Below are positions 36,743 through 48,640 of a stretch of DNA of 64,000 nt, piece after piece. The notes under the pieces are model-generated. The model had not been told where the DNA came from and made no database searches. It saw only the letters and a program-made list of their open reading frames with translations. The stretch is from Glossina fuscipes. Its lineage: Eukaryota > Arthropoda > Insecta > Diptera > Glossinidae. Each line of letters opens with the position of its first letter. Position 1 is the stretch's first letter. The stretch lies in assembly GCF_014805625.2 (NCBI RefSeq), contig NW_023998422.1:937309-1001308 (forward strand). Direction: 5' to 3'. The translations under genes were made by a program, and so were the position numbers.

Positions 36743-37949
36743 TTCGATTTTCATAATTAAGTCGAATTATTCATAATTAACTTAAATTACTGGCGTGATT
36801 TGCGGCAACATGTGAAACTTGTACCATCCTAAACTTTAGCTACATGTAAATCACTGCAATATTTTTGTTGCTTTTCACTTCAAAGTAAGATATACGAAAC
36901 CTACACATTTATCCCTGTGTGCGAAGGCAATAAAGTTTTTCCATCAGGCATAGAATACATATGCACACTCAGTAGTTTCTTAACCCTTAAATGCATGAAG
37001 TATTTAAAAAATTTAAAAAAAAAAAAATTTAAATCAAAAAAGGAAAATGGGTGCAATTAAAAAGAAAAATGAAAAAAAAAAACACAGAAGTTTTTCTTCT
37101 AAACTATTTTACATCGTCATGCAAAATCGTTCCATGAATTTTACATGTGTACAATAATATAATATTTCAAACATAAATAATTGTTTTCATTACATTACAA
37201 AACATTGAAATCTATGAAACAATTATTTGTAGCGTTTAAACATAAACATAAAGTAACATTGACTTTGCTACAATCTCGTCTTTTCATATATCTATAGACG
37301 GCAAAGGAAGAGATGACCTTTCGGTCTTGACCCTCTAGGTTTTTTCATTTGGAAGCTATACTGGGGTAACCGCTTTAACTGCTGCTTATGTAAGATCCCA
37401 TAGTACAAGTAGCATCAGCCAAATCATTGCGGAACTGATGAAGTTCTTTGAGCAGATCTTTGTTTGGGATGCCCTTTGCAACGGTGTTTTTCTTTTTATA
37501 AGTATCCGCGAATTTGTTATCCATTGTCAAAGATTGTAGTTGCTTTCGGAAATGATAAAATAGATTTGATTAAATTAAAATTAAAAAAAAAAAAACACTA
37601 TGCAAAGGCTGCTACAATACATTTAAGGATTAAAGGGCGTATGAAAACATAACATAAAAATTTATAGAAAAGTCACTAATTACCCGAAGTTTTCAACTGT
37701 AAAATAATTTCAAATTTTCGTCAATGGATTGCTGTAAATATTTAACACAAAAATATTTTTATTCATGTCAGTGAATTCGAAACTAATCTAAAACAAAAAC
37801 TTAGAAAAAAATAGGTAGATTATCAACGATCTGTTATTGTACTATACCGTTTGCGCAGCAAAATTTCTTTTTCTGACTAATGAGAAAAAATGCAAAAGAA
37901 CATGTCTTCAAAAAACCATTTCTCAAAGCGGCCTACACAAGGCCTACAC
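36743..37949. other. intergenic DNA, A-rich in part
   Basis: A-rich runs at 37010-37085. The segment 37296-37480 reads as DGKGRDDLSVLTL, then FSFGSYTGVTALTAAYVRSH with one stop between; this looks like decayed coding sequence, but I cannot assign a family. Confidence 0.3.
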
Positions 37950-38545
37950 AAATTTGATGCTTATCTCATTCGAATTTATACCCCCTTATGATACAGCTTA
38001 TATTAAGTTAGTGCGAACATATATAACATGCATAAAGGCTTAAGACACATATTATATCGATCGATTCAGAACCATAATCTGAATTGATCTAAGCGTGTCT
38101 GTCCATCTGATGTCATGTTAATGTAAATTTGTGTTCAATCTGCAGATCGCAATTTTGAAAGATATTTCGATGGTGTGTTTTGATGCGAGGACGAATACTA
38201 TTGAAAATGGTTCAGATCGGTCCGTTTTATTGACGCCCTATTCTGAAAAACCGTTATATTAAAAAAAAATTGATATTTTCAAAATTCCTTTCATATAGCA
38301 AAAACTAAGGTATTATTTTTAATGCTTCATAACGAAAATTGTGCCATGATAGTAACAAAAAAAACTAACTGCACCTTGTCCTACCTTAATATGAATTTTC
38401 ACGAAAATTGATCCTTAGTGAAGCGGAAAAATCTAAGCTTTAACATGTGTTGATGAAAATTGTACCATAATAGTAAGAATTATGTTAGATAATGTGGTGT
38501 AGAGAAATGGTCGTCCTTGCCCGGCTATAATATTCTTACTTGTTT
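37950..38545 (+). repeat. family A copy
   Basis: Head TACAGCTTATATTAAGTTAG, then GCGAACATATATAACATGCA, then TCTGTCCATCTG. The tail ends ATGGTCGTCCTTGCCCGGCT, then ATAATATTCTTACTTG. Internally deleted relative to copy 2. Confidence 0.7.
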
Positions 38546-38649
38546 ACAAAGTATTGAAAATAACGTTGCCTGGAGAAACTCGTAAAATATTTTCAAAAGA
38601 TTGCCTTTGTTAAAAATTATATTTTTTCATTTACTTTCATTCACTTGCG

Positions 38650-39075
38650 GTACAGGGTGTATTAAGGGTATAGTAAATTTGTGCGGGCGCACGTAACATC
38701 CAGATTTGCTTAAGTTACGCCCATCTTTTATCAAGCTACGCTTGTCTGTCTGAGGTCAGTCCATCCAAGTTTGTATTCAAACTACAGGACGCAGTTTTTG
38801 ACACAAAGAAGAACGCTGTTGAAAACCTCTCCCCATATAACGCCCTATCCTAAAGAGTCGTAATATGTGCAATTTTCAAAATTTCTCAACAATTATAACT
38901 AAGTAATAGTGTTTCGACATTCTAAATTGGCGTTAAAACTTTGGAGAAGCCGGGACAACTTTTTCAACCTTTGTAGGAAAACTGAATCTTTCTATTGTAA
39001 AAAGGTCGAATTTTGAATAGTTCATGATGAAAATTTGCAAAGAAATCAATCTCATCGAATTTAAACCACGTGGAT
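38650..39075 (+). repeat. family A head half
   Basis: Starts GCGGTACAGGGTGTATTAAG, contains GTCTGTCTGAGGTCAGTCCA and TAAGTAATAGTGTTTCGACA, and stops near 39075 without a tail. Confidence 0.7.
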
Positions 39076-39089
39076 ACCAGCGCATATTT

Positions 39090-39480
39090 GCTTTACTTAC
39101 TTTACTTTTACTTTGTCCGTGTTGCCGAAACCTAACAAGTCCTCGTCGATAATCATAATCCGTTCATATTTCACCTGTAATTGACTCCACCGCCTCACCA
39201 ACCCCAAATCCCTGAAACCTTCTAATGTTGAGCGATTGCTCTTCCTACCCAACCTCTTCAATCTACGTCTAATTATCCTAATTTTTTTTTAAACTGACGC
39301 TTCCGTCACTAACTGGCCAGTTTTCGCCGTCAGTCTGTCAGCAAACCTGTTGCATTCTAACATGCAAACCCTACATCTGCCAACACCCCACAACTTTGGG
39401 TGTTCACTCAACAAATCACTAAAAACTGCGTTAGGTATATTTGCCATGTATATGAAATAAATACATAATATAAAAACAAA
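39090..39480 (-). other. coding-like remnant on the minus strand, unidentified
   Basis: From about 39460 downwards the minus strand reads MANIPNAVFSDLLSEHPKLW, then GVGRCRVCMLECNRFADRL, to a stop. After an A-run it continues in one frame as a basic stretch (RRRLKRLGRKSNRSTLEGFR, then DLGLVRRWSQLQVKYER). Composition is far more protein-like than the flanks. It could be a transposon remnant or a host exon. Confidence 0.3.
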
Positions 39481-39903
39481 TATATAATAATATAAAATAA
39501 AGAAGTAATATAATATAAATAATCTGAAAATAAAAAAAAAAACCATTATAAACGAGTTACGCACGACGAGCTGATAAATCTATGTAAAAAGTAAATAAAA
39601 ATGCAAAAGAAATTTTAAATAAAGTAATTATTTCTATTTATTGCTTATTAGTGTTTGCGGTTTTTTGTTTTTAACATAATTTCACATAAAAATAGATAAT
39701 TATAAAGCTAAATTAGAATAAAACGACTTTTTTTATTTCAATTTATTTACGAAAAAATTTTACATTTTTTACATTTCAAAGTAATAATAATTCAAAATTA
39801 TAAAAAAAAACTTAAATGTAAATTTCAAATTAACAATAATAACAACTACATACAAAATCCTATAAAATTAAATGTTGTCAGCTCCGCCTTGTATTAATTT
39901 TTT

Positions 39904-39981
39904 TTTATTTGTTTTTATTTATTTTTCTATTTATTTATTTATTTATTCATCAACCTCCACAAGGTTGGTTGGAGGTTGATG
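39904..39981. repeat. (TTTA)n tract followed by a perfect 12-bp hairpin
   Basis: TTTATTTATTTATTTATT runs to 39947. CATCAACCTCCA (39948-39959) then pairs perfectly with TGGAGGTTGATG (39970-39981) around a 10-nt loop. It lies ~350 bp beyond the separase stop, on the 3' side of that gene. Confidence 0.7.
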
Positions 39982-40333
39982 AAAGCTCTACAAAACAGTT
40001 CAAACGGAACACCTTGCAGCTATTATCAACCTGCAAAGGTCCCTTTAAAGCAAACCATTTTTATGATCTGAATCTAAATCTAAATCAAGACTTATCAAGA
40101 TTGTGATAAAGTATTTTTATGTTAACATCAAAGCACATTTTCAAACAGGAACAGTTTTATAAGCAACTTCACCTACATATGGAATCATGGAATTGTATTT
40201 TGCATTTAAGTTTCATGTATACATTGACTTACAAATGTTGCTAAATCCTACCTTGGACTAAACAGGAATATAAACAGTTCAGCTTAACGACTTCAACGGT
40301 AAGGTCAAGTAGTTGCTATAACAAATTCACACC

Positions 40334-42871
40334 TTAGTTGAAAGTTAACGGTTCGACGTGACAATTCCAAACAGGTAGGCCTCGACATACGTACGGTACG
40401 GTGTTATAAAGTTTTGACTCACCGTTGCGTTGATGTACGCGTGCCAAAACCGCACACAAGCTGCCCATATTTGAAGAACCAGGCGATGGTGATTGACTAT
40501 TTTTATTGCATTTAGGTGAGTGTATAGCTGCTGCAGTAATACGTATAAAATATTTTAAATATTATTAACATAGGCTACACTTACGTTCGATAATGCCCTT
40601 CTTTATCCAGCTTGTCATTTCGACTTCATTCCATGGCAATATGTTGGCAGAATTAGGTGCTATCCAGCGACTTAAAATTTCGGTAGCCACCCTATCCATA
40701 TTTGCATCAAGCCCAGGCATTATGGTCCCGACTATAGCAGGACTGTGATGAAAGCATACGCATATCGGTTTGTTACGTCAAGAAGCAATTTTATACTTAC
40801 CACATGGCTGCTTGGTAATACAAATGGGCGCCTATCAGTTCGCTGTATAATCCATTTGTATGCAAACGGCACGAATCACACCCAAACAGAAATACGACAG
40901 GACGCAGAACATGTTTAGATATATTACGACCGTTAATATATTGGAGTCCCGAACCGTGACCAGTGTATCTGTATAATCTTCTAATCTTAATACTTTATTT
41001 GCAGTGATAAGAACGCCCTACCTACACGTAACAGCTTCGAGCGAGAAGATCTTTAAAGAATTCCTCGTTGGTAGGTTTTCGGGCAACTATTTTCTTCCAG
41101 TGTGGTAACCAATAGTCAAAAAATGTAGACATACGCAGCTCCATTTTGGATAAATTTTTGTCTGGAATCATAAGGCAAAATTGAAGGAACTATTTTTACG
41201 GTATGCTAATTTCTATGTCCAACGTACCTGGATTTATCAGACAGGCACCATCCGTGATGCTTACTTTGACGTAACCATGTTCTATATTTTTTCGGTAATA
41301 ATAATACAAACGCCATAGGCTTTGGAATGAGCTGGCGCGAGTGAACTCTTGGCAAATATTAATTTCCTCCCAGTAAAAATGATCTAAACGCTAATGGGAA
41401 AACATTATTGTAAATAATATCAAAATTATATCAAATATTCATTTACAAACCTCATCTACTATAAGTACACAGGGAAAATACCTATTATCATCATTCTTAG
41501 GAAGGTCTACGACTGCTTTAGATGGTGGATCGCAATATTTCACAATATTTATATTCACAATTCAAAACGTGATTACTTACCAGTTTTTAGTTGCTGTTGT
41601 TCTCGTATCTGTTCTAATAAATCGAAAGCCATTGCTCGCTGCTTAGAGTCATCGGTGAGAGAGGTGCAAACGTCTTCAATTTGCGTATTTATCAACGAAT
41701 GGGCATTTAAAGCAGCCAACGACAACAAGACACGTGATTGATCGTTCCATTGATATTGATCACAAAATGTGTCAATATTTCGCCAAAGTTCATATATATT
41801 ATTACCGGCAGTAAAAACCGTATTTGGTATCCCCGTGAATAGGAAACTCCAGGGAAAGAGAAAACTTTTTAAATCAGCCACTGCTAGCTGTAGCGGTTTT
41901 AACGGTGACGTAATTAATATTTTCTTGTAAATAACAAGTCTACTTACTGCTATGAAATTATTCAGTTCGCCCAACAATTTCCAATAATGTTTTTTATCTT
42001 CGACCGTGCTCCATTTTTTATGATTTCCTTCAACGCATTGTTTAAAACGATCAACTATACAAGCAAATTTATTGAACAGCTCCTTTTGACCCACACCAGT
42101 AAAACGTAAACATATGGGTTTTGGATAATCACATGTGCGGATATGACGTAAGATCGTTAAGTAAATAGCCGCGTCACTTTCATGGATCTTTGAATATTTT
42201 GAATACGTCGACAAGGTATTAAAACCTTTACAGAGCTGCAATATAGTCCACTCTGCAAAAAAGTTTTCTTACTTTCTCGGTTGCAATATATATTTTACCC
42301 ACGTGAATGTACCTTCCGGCATTTGCTTGCATATATCCTGTATCTGCTTTACACCGTCGCTTGGATCGGAAATATCTCTGAAAATATCACAAGGATCGGA
42401 AGAGTTCACCTTTTCTTGCGGATTTTCCTTAAACGTCTTCAAAGCGTACTGTATTAAAGCATTACTGACCAATCATATTAGACATAAATGTAATGCAGCT
42501 ATAATAAAAAAATATGAAATATCTTTTCCGGCGAACTTACTTGGGCAAATCAGCTTTCTCATCGGCGTTCATTTGCGCCAGAAGCTCATCAACATTTATT
42601 GTTTTAGACTTTGAATTATCTTTTTTAAAATGCATTGGCCGATAACGTTCCTGAGCGGATTGGTAAAGTAAACGGATCTGATGGAAAATTGAGTTTTCCA
42701 AATTTCCTCTGTTGAATTCTTCTTCAGCCAACTGCAGCAGTATTTCTATTTAAGAAAAGATGACTGACGATTATTGGCGGCACGAAAGAATAATTTAAAA
42801 CCTCTAGCATTAGGACCGATATTTGTAGAAACACCATCCTTATTAATATAGTCGAAATGTTCTTGCAGCAT
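40334..42871 (-). CDS. Sse: separase (cohesin-cleaving protease, C50)
   Basis: Exons, in transcript order: 42871-42802, 42745-42541, 42464-42313, 42252-41581, 41512-41451, 41390-41228, 41161-41026, 40980-40801, 40742-40585, 40530-40334. All phases agree and give 664 residues. The C-terminal half is the caspase-like separase domain: VLIVDE near the end of exon 5, catalytic His495 in YTGHGSG, catalytic Cys521 in FLFGCDSC, then AIVGTIMPGLDANMDR and a GLPVW near the C-terminus. Separase cuts the cohesin kleisin at anaphase. Fly separases are short because the N-terminal arm is a separate protein (Three rows), and this length fits. Exon 4 includes 60 nt (41952-41893) flanked by GTAAGT and CTACAG that could be spliced out in frame, giving 644 residues. 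Start: first Met upstream of the exon 1 donor. AATAAA-like signals lie in the (TTTA)n tract downstream. Confidence 0.94.
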
Positions 42872-43254
42872 TATATTCAATCTACATCAATTATTAACAA
42901 ATTTTTGGCTTGCAGCACATATGAAAACACAACAACTATTTTTTTGGTGTTCTACCAATCTTTAAATTGAGATGGCGCCGCACAGAGCTGCCAAGTTTAA
43001 TGTGATTCAACAATTTTAACCTATATGAATGCTGTTAATTAGTAAACGTGTGGCGTAGCCTTATTTCAAAGCATTCCCATATTTAACAATTTAAAACATT
43101 TTTAGCTTAAATTTGATTTTGGTTTAGCATATATATAAAGTAACCCGTTACAATAATTTCGCGACTTGAACTAAGCGGATTTGCAACTTTCCGTTGTAAC
43201 AAATAGGGCTCAATTGTTATAAATAGGCCTTAATTGTACACATTCCGGCGGATT
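42872..43254. other. 5' flank of separase
   Basis: Probable separase 5' UTR and promoter. No core promoter element could be fixed. AT-rich, no repeats. Confidence 0.3.
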
Positions 43255-43745
43255 TTTTTGTTGTGAATCAGGTGAAAAGAGAAGGCCACCAAAGGTCATT
43301 TGCCCACGTGAATTAACGCAAAGAAATTTGATTGCATGCGATCATGGTCAAAAGCTGGTGACCCTCCACAAACAACTTCAAAGCCTGGACTGTCAGCAAA
43401 GAAGATTATGTTAAGTGTTTGGTGGGAGTGAAAGGGAATTGTCCATTATGAGCTGCTGCAGCTGTACGAAATTCGGTTTTGTACTGTGCACAACTAGACC
43501 GTTCGAGAAAGAGCGACCAGAAGTGGTCAACAGAAAGGGCGTTGTGTTTCAACATAAAATTGCCCGGCCAGACGCATCTACACGCATAGCCACGTTCTTG
43601 TACCGACCAAAATGCCGTTGAAAATCCCTTGGCCATGTTTTGTGACTGTAAATCACTGAAGCTCTTCACCGATCGAATTGTGAAGCTACCCGAAAAATGG
43701 CAAACGGTCATAGATAATAATGGTCAATATATATTTGATTAAAAT
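43255..43745 (+). mobile_element. mariner transposase relic, catalytic and C-terminal part
   Basis: Shifted plus-strand reading gives WSKAGDPPQTTSKPGLSAKK, then LSVWWE, KGIVHYELL, RPEVVNRKGVVFQHKIARPD and, near the end, KLPEKWQTVIDNNGQYIF. These are the standard blocks of mariner transposases around and after the second catalytic Asp (usual HDNARPH; here HKIARPD, so catalytic residues are lost). The N-terminal half is missing. The minus-strand frame 43406-43711 is its shadow. Confidence 0.8.
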
Positions 43746-44075
43746 TGATTTTCAATAAAAAAATGTACAAAAAAAACGCAGAAACTTTTTACACGGCTCA
43801 AGTTAAAAAATTATTAAATATCAAAAATTTTTGATATTTGGTTTTTATATCATATGCTGGTGATAATCTATCAGATATTTGGAAACCATTCCTGAAATTT
43901 GAATCAGTTATTGAAGGAATTAGTGAAGAAGTCCATTAGCATACAATGAAGCCTAAACGAATTGGGTAGACGTGATAAATTTCATTAAAATCTAGTCAGT
44001 TTTGTATTTTTAGTTAAAATGCAAACGTGTTTAAGAGATATATTTTTACTATAGGTTTCCGGTGTACATATCTAA
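43746..44075. other. intergenic DNA
   Basis: A-rich runs beyond the mariner end; no gene or nameable repeat. Confidence 0.35.
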
Positions 44076-45174
44076 AATAAAAGTTAAGACAGTATAGTTA
44101 GGGAAGGCCGACCATTAAATACTCTGAACTAATTATTTTCATCTTTCACATTCGTCATTACCTCTTCTTTCTATATACGTACAATTTTTTCATTTATTTA
44201 TTTATTTTTTTGGATATTAAGTTTAAATAGACTAAGCCAGTAAGAAGTGGGTCTTTGGGCGATTATTTGCAATATATGTATATATACATACATTCTTTCC
44301 CTTTAAAATTAGGAAATTGAAAGTTTTATATGGTGAGGTCAATGTGCGGAGTATTTATTCAAAAATAAATAAATAAAAACAAAATAATAAATAAATAAAA
44401 AAAAATAAAAAATGTCTTCAAAGGGCTTAACGACCCTCACGTTACAAAAAGGGTTTCAGCTTAGTGACGCCAATATGTAAGCATGCAAGTGTTATGTGTA
44501 GCCTCCTTCTCATAGGCGCTATACAAATTCATTAGAATCCGTTCAAAAGCAATTCCTGCTCACATCCTTATGAACTACTTTTTATCTTTGACGTTTCCTT
44601 CTTTAATGAATTAATAAATCTTACTATCGACGCACCGACGTTACTTGGCGTAATAAACTTCAATGCCCCGAATCGTTTCTCTATACATTCATAAAGCCTA
44701 ATCACTATGAGTATAAGAACGAGTTGTTCAATCTTTTTAGAGCCTTTTGCACAAATTTAAATAATATCGACAGTTTAATCTGGCTATGGGATTCTTTAAA
44801 TTCTATCAAATCAATTCTTCGAAATATGCCCTCTTTGTCTACATCGTACCTAGTTCTAATCTAATACCTTCTAATCTTGATACCTTCGTAGGATTCGAAA
44901 TTTGATTTACATTTATCGTAAGAAGCAAGGACTTTTATGAAGAGAAAAGTTACTTGCTACTTTTTTATGACAGAAATAAAAAAATTAAAAAATTGTTATG
45001 TGATATTCTGGGCACTCGCCAATACGCAAGCTTTCATGAAAAATTTGTCGTTGAAAATAATGTGTAAATTTTATGGCATCATAACCAAAACGAAGAAGTA
45101 TTGAACTACGAGCCAAAATGGTGTATGGTATCTAATAATCAGCCTAGCCCGACTATAATGTTCTTATAGGTTTT
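44076..45174. repeat. ~1.1 kb unit with inverted family A tails
   Basis: The left end has TAGGGAAGGCCGACCATTAA (inverted family A tail). The right end has AATCAGCCTAGCCCGACTAT, then TTCTTATAGGTTTT (direct tail). The spacing (1,099 bp) equals that of the pair at 17541-18640. The interior is AT-rich with (TTTA)n-like runs and does not clearly match the other unit. Confidence 0.5.
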
Positions 45175-45839
45175 AAGCTATTCCCTCTTAACTATTTCTC
45201 CATCAACGCGATAATACATAAAAAATAAGGGAAATGTTTTAATTATAATCATTAATTACCCTTTCAATATAATAAGGATTACAATGACTTGACGCTAAGA
45301 GCACTTCGTCAGCGTACGTATTAATTGTCATTAAACTCATTAAAAACTCAATATTATTGGAAGAGATTTTAATGCGATAGTTTATTTACGTGTTATACGG
45401 AAGTAAAAAGACCTACACAAGCCTCATGTAGCAAGTTTCGGTTACGCAATCTCAAGAGTAATCCAAAGAACGCCGTTATCTTGCATTAATTGATATTTTG
45501 AATGCCCGGCTTATATGTTACAAATTGAAACATTTCAAATTTATTTTTCCGGACCTAAAAAGCAAAGCTTTTTATTCTATATATATATATATGTATAAAT
45601 GTATATAGAGAAGATAGAGAACATAGTTACATCGAATTAGACTACCATGATCATCAAGAATAGTTTTAACCCAGCACTGACATCTGTTTGTTGTTGTCGC
45701 AAACGAGACGACATATTTAGTATGCACACTTTACCAAAGAGCACTATATAAGAAGGGCTTGAAAAGAGGGATATTCATCAAAGCAAAATCATCTCTTATC
45801 GATTGAACATAGAGCATAAAAAATTCACCGCCAAACTCC
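45175..45839. other. 5' flank of the pickpocket gene
   Basis: Includes a short TA tract at about 45579-45592. No core promoter element could be fixed. Confidence 0.3.
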
Positions 45840-48602
45840 ATGCCTTTCTTCAGTGTGAGAATATCTAATAAAAGAACGAAATGGTATAAGAATTGGCGTT
45901 TAGCAGCAAAGGATACTTTGGATGAGTACATAATGAATACTAAAGTAAGTGGTGTTTGGTTATTAAGACGTGAGCATAAATCCGGTCCTTCAAGGTAAAC
46001 CAATATTTCATATCGATTGATTTAGATGCTAATAAGTTCCTTATACTAGATCTGTCTGGACTTTTGTTTTGATAAGTCTTCTGCTAATGAGTATATATCT
46101 ATCGTTACAATTATGGTTGCAATTTTATTCCTATCCAATAGTTAATACGATATCTAACGATTTGCTAATAACAAACATCCCGTTCCCGGGAGTTACCGCA
46201 TGCAGTCCAAAAGTGGTAAATAGTGAACGAGCGAATCGTTTTGCACCTACACTGTAAGTTTGAAGCTTTTTCTTTTTTTTTTTTTGCTTTATTAACTTTT
46301 TATATTTAGTAAATTACCGATCAACACTTCGCTGCAAGAAGTAGCCGAAGGTTTCGGCTTTCTTAATTTGTTTACAGATCAAACGTGGTTACCTCCTAAC
46401 CATACCTCGTATAAGGTAACTGACGACGTCCTTCGTCTCAACAACATTACCATACTTGAAGCGGCCACTCAAGTCGGTGCTAGTTGCAATGATTTTGTTA
46501 AACATTGCTTTTGGGGCAGTGATGAGTTTCTCTGCCATCAAAATCACGAATACCTATCATTTATACCGACTACTTCCTATTTGGGGCCTTGCTGCTCTTT
46601 CAACTATAATCCACGCAATTTGTCTTATATTCCATTTGCAGCTAATACCTTTGGCATTGATAGCGGCCTTAGTTTTATCGGCGTAGAAGGTTCAGAACGT
46701 AGTCTCTCTACGGGATTGATTATTCACGTTCATCATCCTATGGACTTTGCTACAGAGGCAGCTGCATCCGTAACTATAACCTCGAATTCCGAAAGTTTCA
46801 TACAAATATTACCTACGGTGCAAAGCGCTTCGACGGAAGTTTTAAAATTAGCCCACAACAAAAGAGATTGCTTAACGTCTAATGATTTGGACTTGAGCAA
46901 TTACCGAAAGGCAGCTTGTTCGCTCTCCTGTGAACGAGATTTTATAATTGAAAAGTGTCACTGCCAACCATATCATTTGTTCAACGAAGAAACCAATTAC
47001 AGAGAATGTAAACTCAATGATAGCTTATGCTATATGGAAAACTACGGTAAGTGTTTTCGCAATATTTTAAGTAGATGGTGTTTTAAATAAACATAATAAG
47101 GGAGAATGAAAGTCCATTAACTTAGCTAACATTCAGATATCTACAGTATCGTCCTAATGCGTATAAATGTATTTTAAATAAATCTTGTCTAACACTCGAA
47201 AAGAATTCTTGAAATCTTAAAGGTTTTAGACGTTCAAGATTTTTCCCATGGCAAATATCCCGTTTTTAAAAATTTTTTCTTCAACAATTTGTAAAAAAAG
47301 TAGTTTTTAGATAAAATTACACCTGAAAACTATGAAAAAGACAACAATCATAAACGCTTTGTTCATAAACAACTTTCTAGTTTCTCAGACCAAAAATTTC
47401 GTGCTTTTATGGGATATAGATTATGTGGATTAGATAAACATTTTACGCTTATCATAAAAGTTACGATATCTAAAGTAAAGAAATCGTCGTTTTTATGCTC
47501 ATCACCGAAGGATTGATTTTGTCAAAAAAAATATGCATAAAATGCCTACATTTTTGATAAGCATCAAATCTTCAACCGACCTAAGCATGTCTGTCTGTCC
47601 TATTCACAAAAATTCCCTATCGCCTTCAAATTTGGCGAAAATATTGGAATGCATTGCACGTTTGTTCTTATTGAAAATGTGCAAAATCGCAATAACATAT
47701 AATACATAAAACAAATACTTATTAAAGATGAAAAGAAAATATCAGCAACATCTTATTTCCTTCGTTGGAGCTTCCATATCTATTTTTATTCCATGCCTAT
47801 CCAATGGTCTGGGATACGCAAAGATATATTTCCATTTTTTAAAGTGTTTTTTAGGATAGCAGAGATGAATATCGAGGGACTGTGTAGTAGCTTATTGTAA
47901 TTTCGACATCCTTAAGAATTTTTGCAGTAAATGCCTACTATTGGGAATTCGAAAATTCAAGTAATTAATGGCATTTTTAAATCTTTTGATTGTTAAGAAT
48001 TTGAGTTAGTAGTAGTTATTAAAAGTGGACAGTTTATTACTAAAATCGAACATAGATCGCTGAATTTATCGCTGTCATGATGTACTGATGATTAAAATTG
48101 ATTATTGATTATTATTATAATCCGTGCAGAAGCTTTTAAAACGGTCCAATGTAAAGATTGCCTTCCAAATTGTCATGACGTCACCTACGCTACATCAGCA
48201 TACAATATCCGTTTCCAATCACCCGACTACTCAATTAACTCTATGTAGTGAGTATCATTAAATATTTTATTTGCATTAAGTGTTTATAAAATTTCTAATC
48301 TCCTCAGTACCAATAAAAAAATTGATTTCAAGGACGCATTTACTGTGCACATATATTTTGCAAGACAAACTGTTCCAGCTGTATACAAAGTAATAATTAC
48401 GTCCTGGTTTGGTTTAATATGCAAGTTGTGCCCGAAAAATGCCTTTATATTTTCTAACAGTTTTTCCATTTTAGCTGATTTGGGTGGCGTCTTCAACTTA
48501 TGCTTGGGACTTAGTATGATATCATTAATAGAATTCTTTTACTACATTATTTATTGTTTTGGACTGAATCTTAAAGCACGGCAAACATTGATTGATCCGT
48601 AA
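45840..48602 (+). CDS. pickpocket-type DEG/ENaC sodium channel subunit
   Basis: Exons 45840-45994, 46050-46253, 46310-47046, 48130-48247, 48308-48411 and 48475-48602 join to 481 residues. The N-terminus has the KNWRLAAKDTLDEY...GVWLL segment; TM1 starts at about 53 (SVWTFVLISLLLMSIYL), followed by the family motif FPGVTAC. A large extracellular loop holds a Cys-rich region (ACSLSCERDF, EKCHCQPYHLF, CKDCLPNCHDVTY). TM2 at about 440-470 begins ADLGGVFNLCLGLSMISLIE, with the GxS selectivity filter at 451-453. Family members form amiloride-sensitive trimeric cation channels in sensory neurons or epithelia. The exact pickpocket paralogue cannot be told. Intron 3 (1,083 nt) holds a family B fragment; intron 5 is 63 nt, so unspliced reading stays open. 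A minus-strand frame over exon 1 (45731-46003) is a shadow. Confidence 0.93.
47490..47700 (+). repeat. family B fragment in pickpocket intron 3
   Basis: CTCATCACCGAAGGATTGAT, then CATGTCTGTCTGTCC, then AATTTGGCGAAAATATTGGA: the head half of family B. The rest is missing. Confidence 0.7.
48550..48555 (-). terminator. likely WDR74 polyadenylation signal
   Basis: AATAAA on the minus strand, ~90 nt past the WDR74 stop and inside the last coding exon of the convergent channel gene. Confidence 0.45.
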
Positions 48603-48640
48603 AGAGAGGTTTTGTACAAAAACACGATCCATTTACTTTT

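Noticed and set aside
42241..42300. 20-nt intron (GTAAG...GCAG) between separase exons 3 and 4
   Set aside because: Too short to splice and out of phase. A 60-nt intron from the donor at 42312 to the acceptor at 42253 fits the phase and restores MPEEWTILQL.
42303..42614. 103-codon plus-strand frame
   Set aside because: Antisense shadow of separase exons 2 and 3.
43406..43711. 101-codon minus-strand frame
   Set aside because: Antisense shadow of the mariner transposase relic.
45731..46003. 90-codon minus-strand frame
   Set aside because: Exactly antisense to pickpocket exon 1, whose plus-strand reading has the family motifs and correct splice phases.
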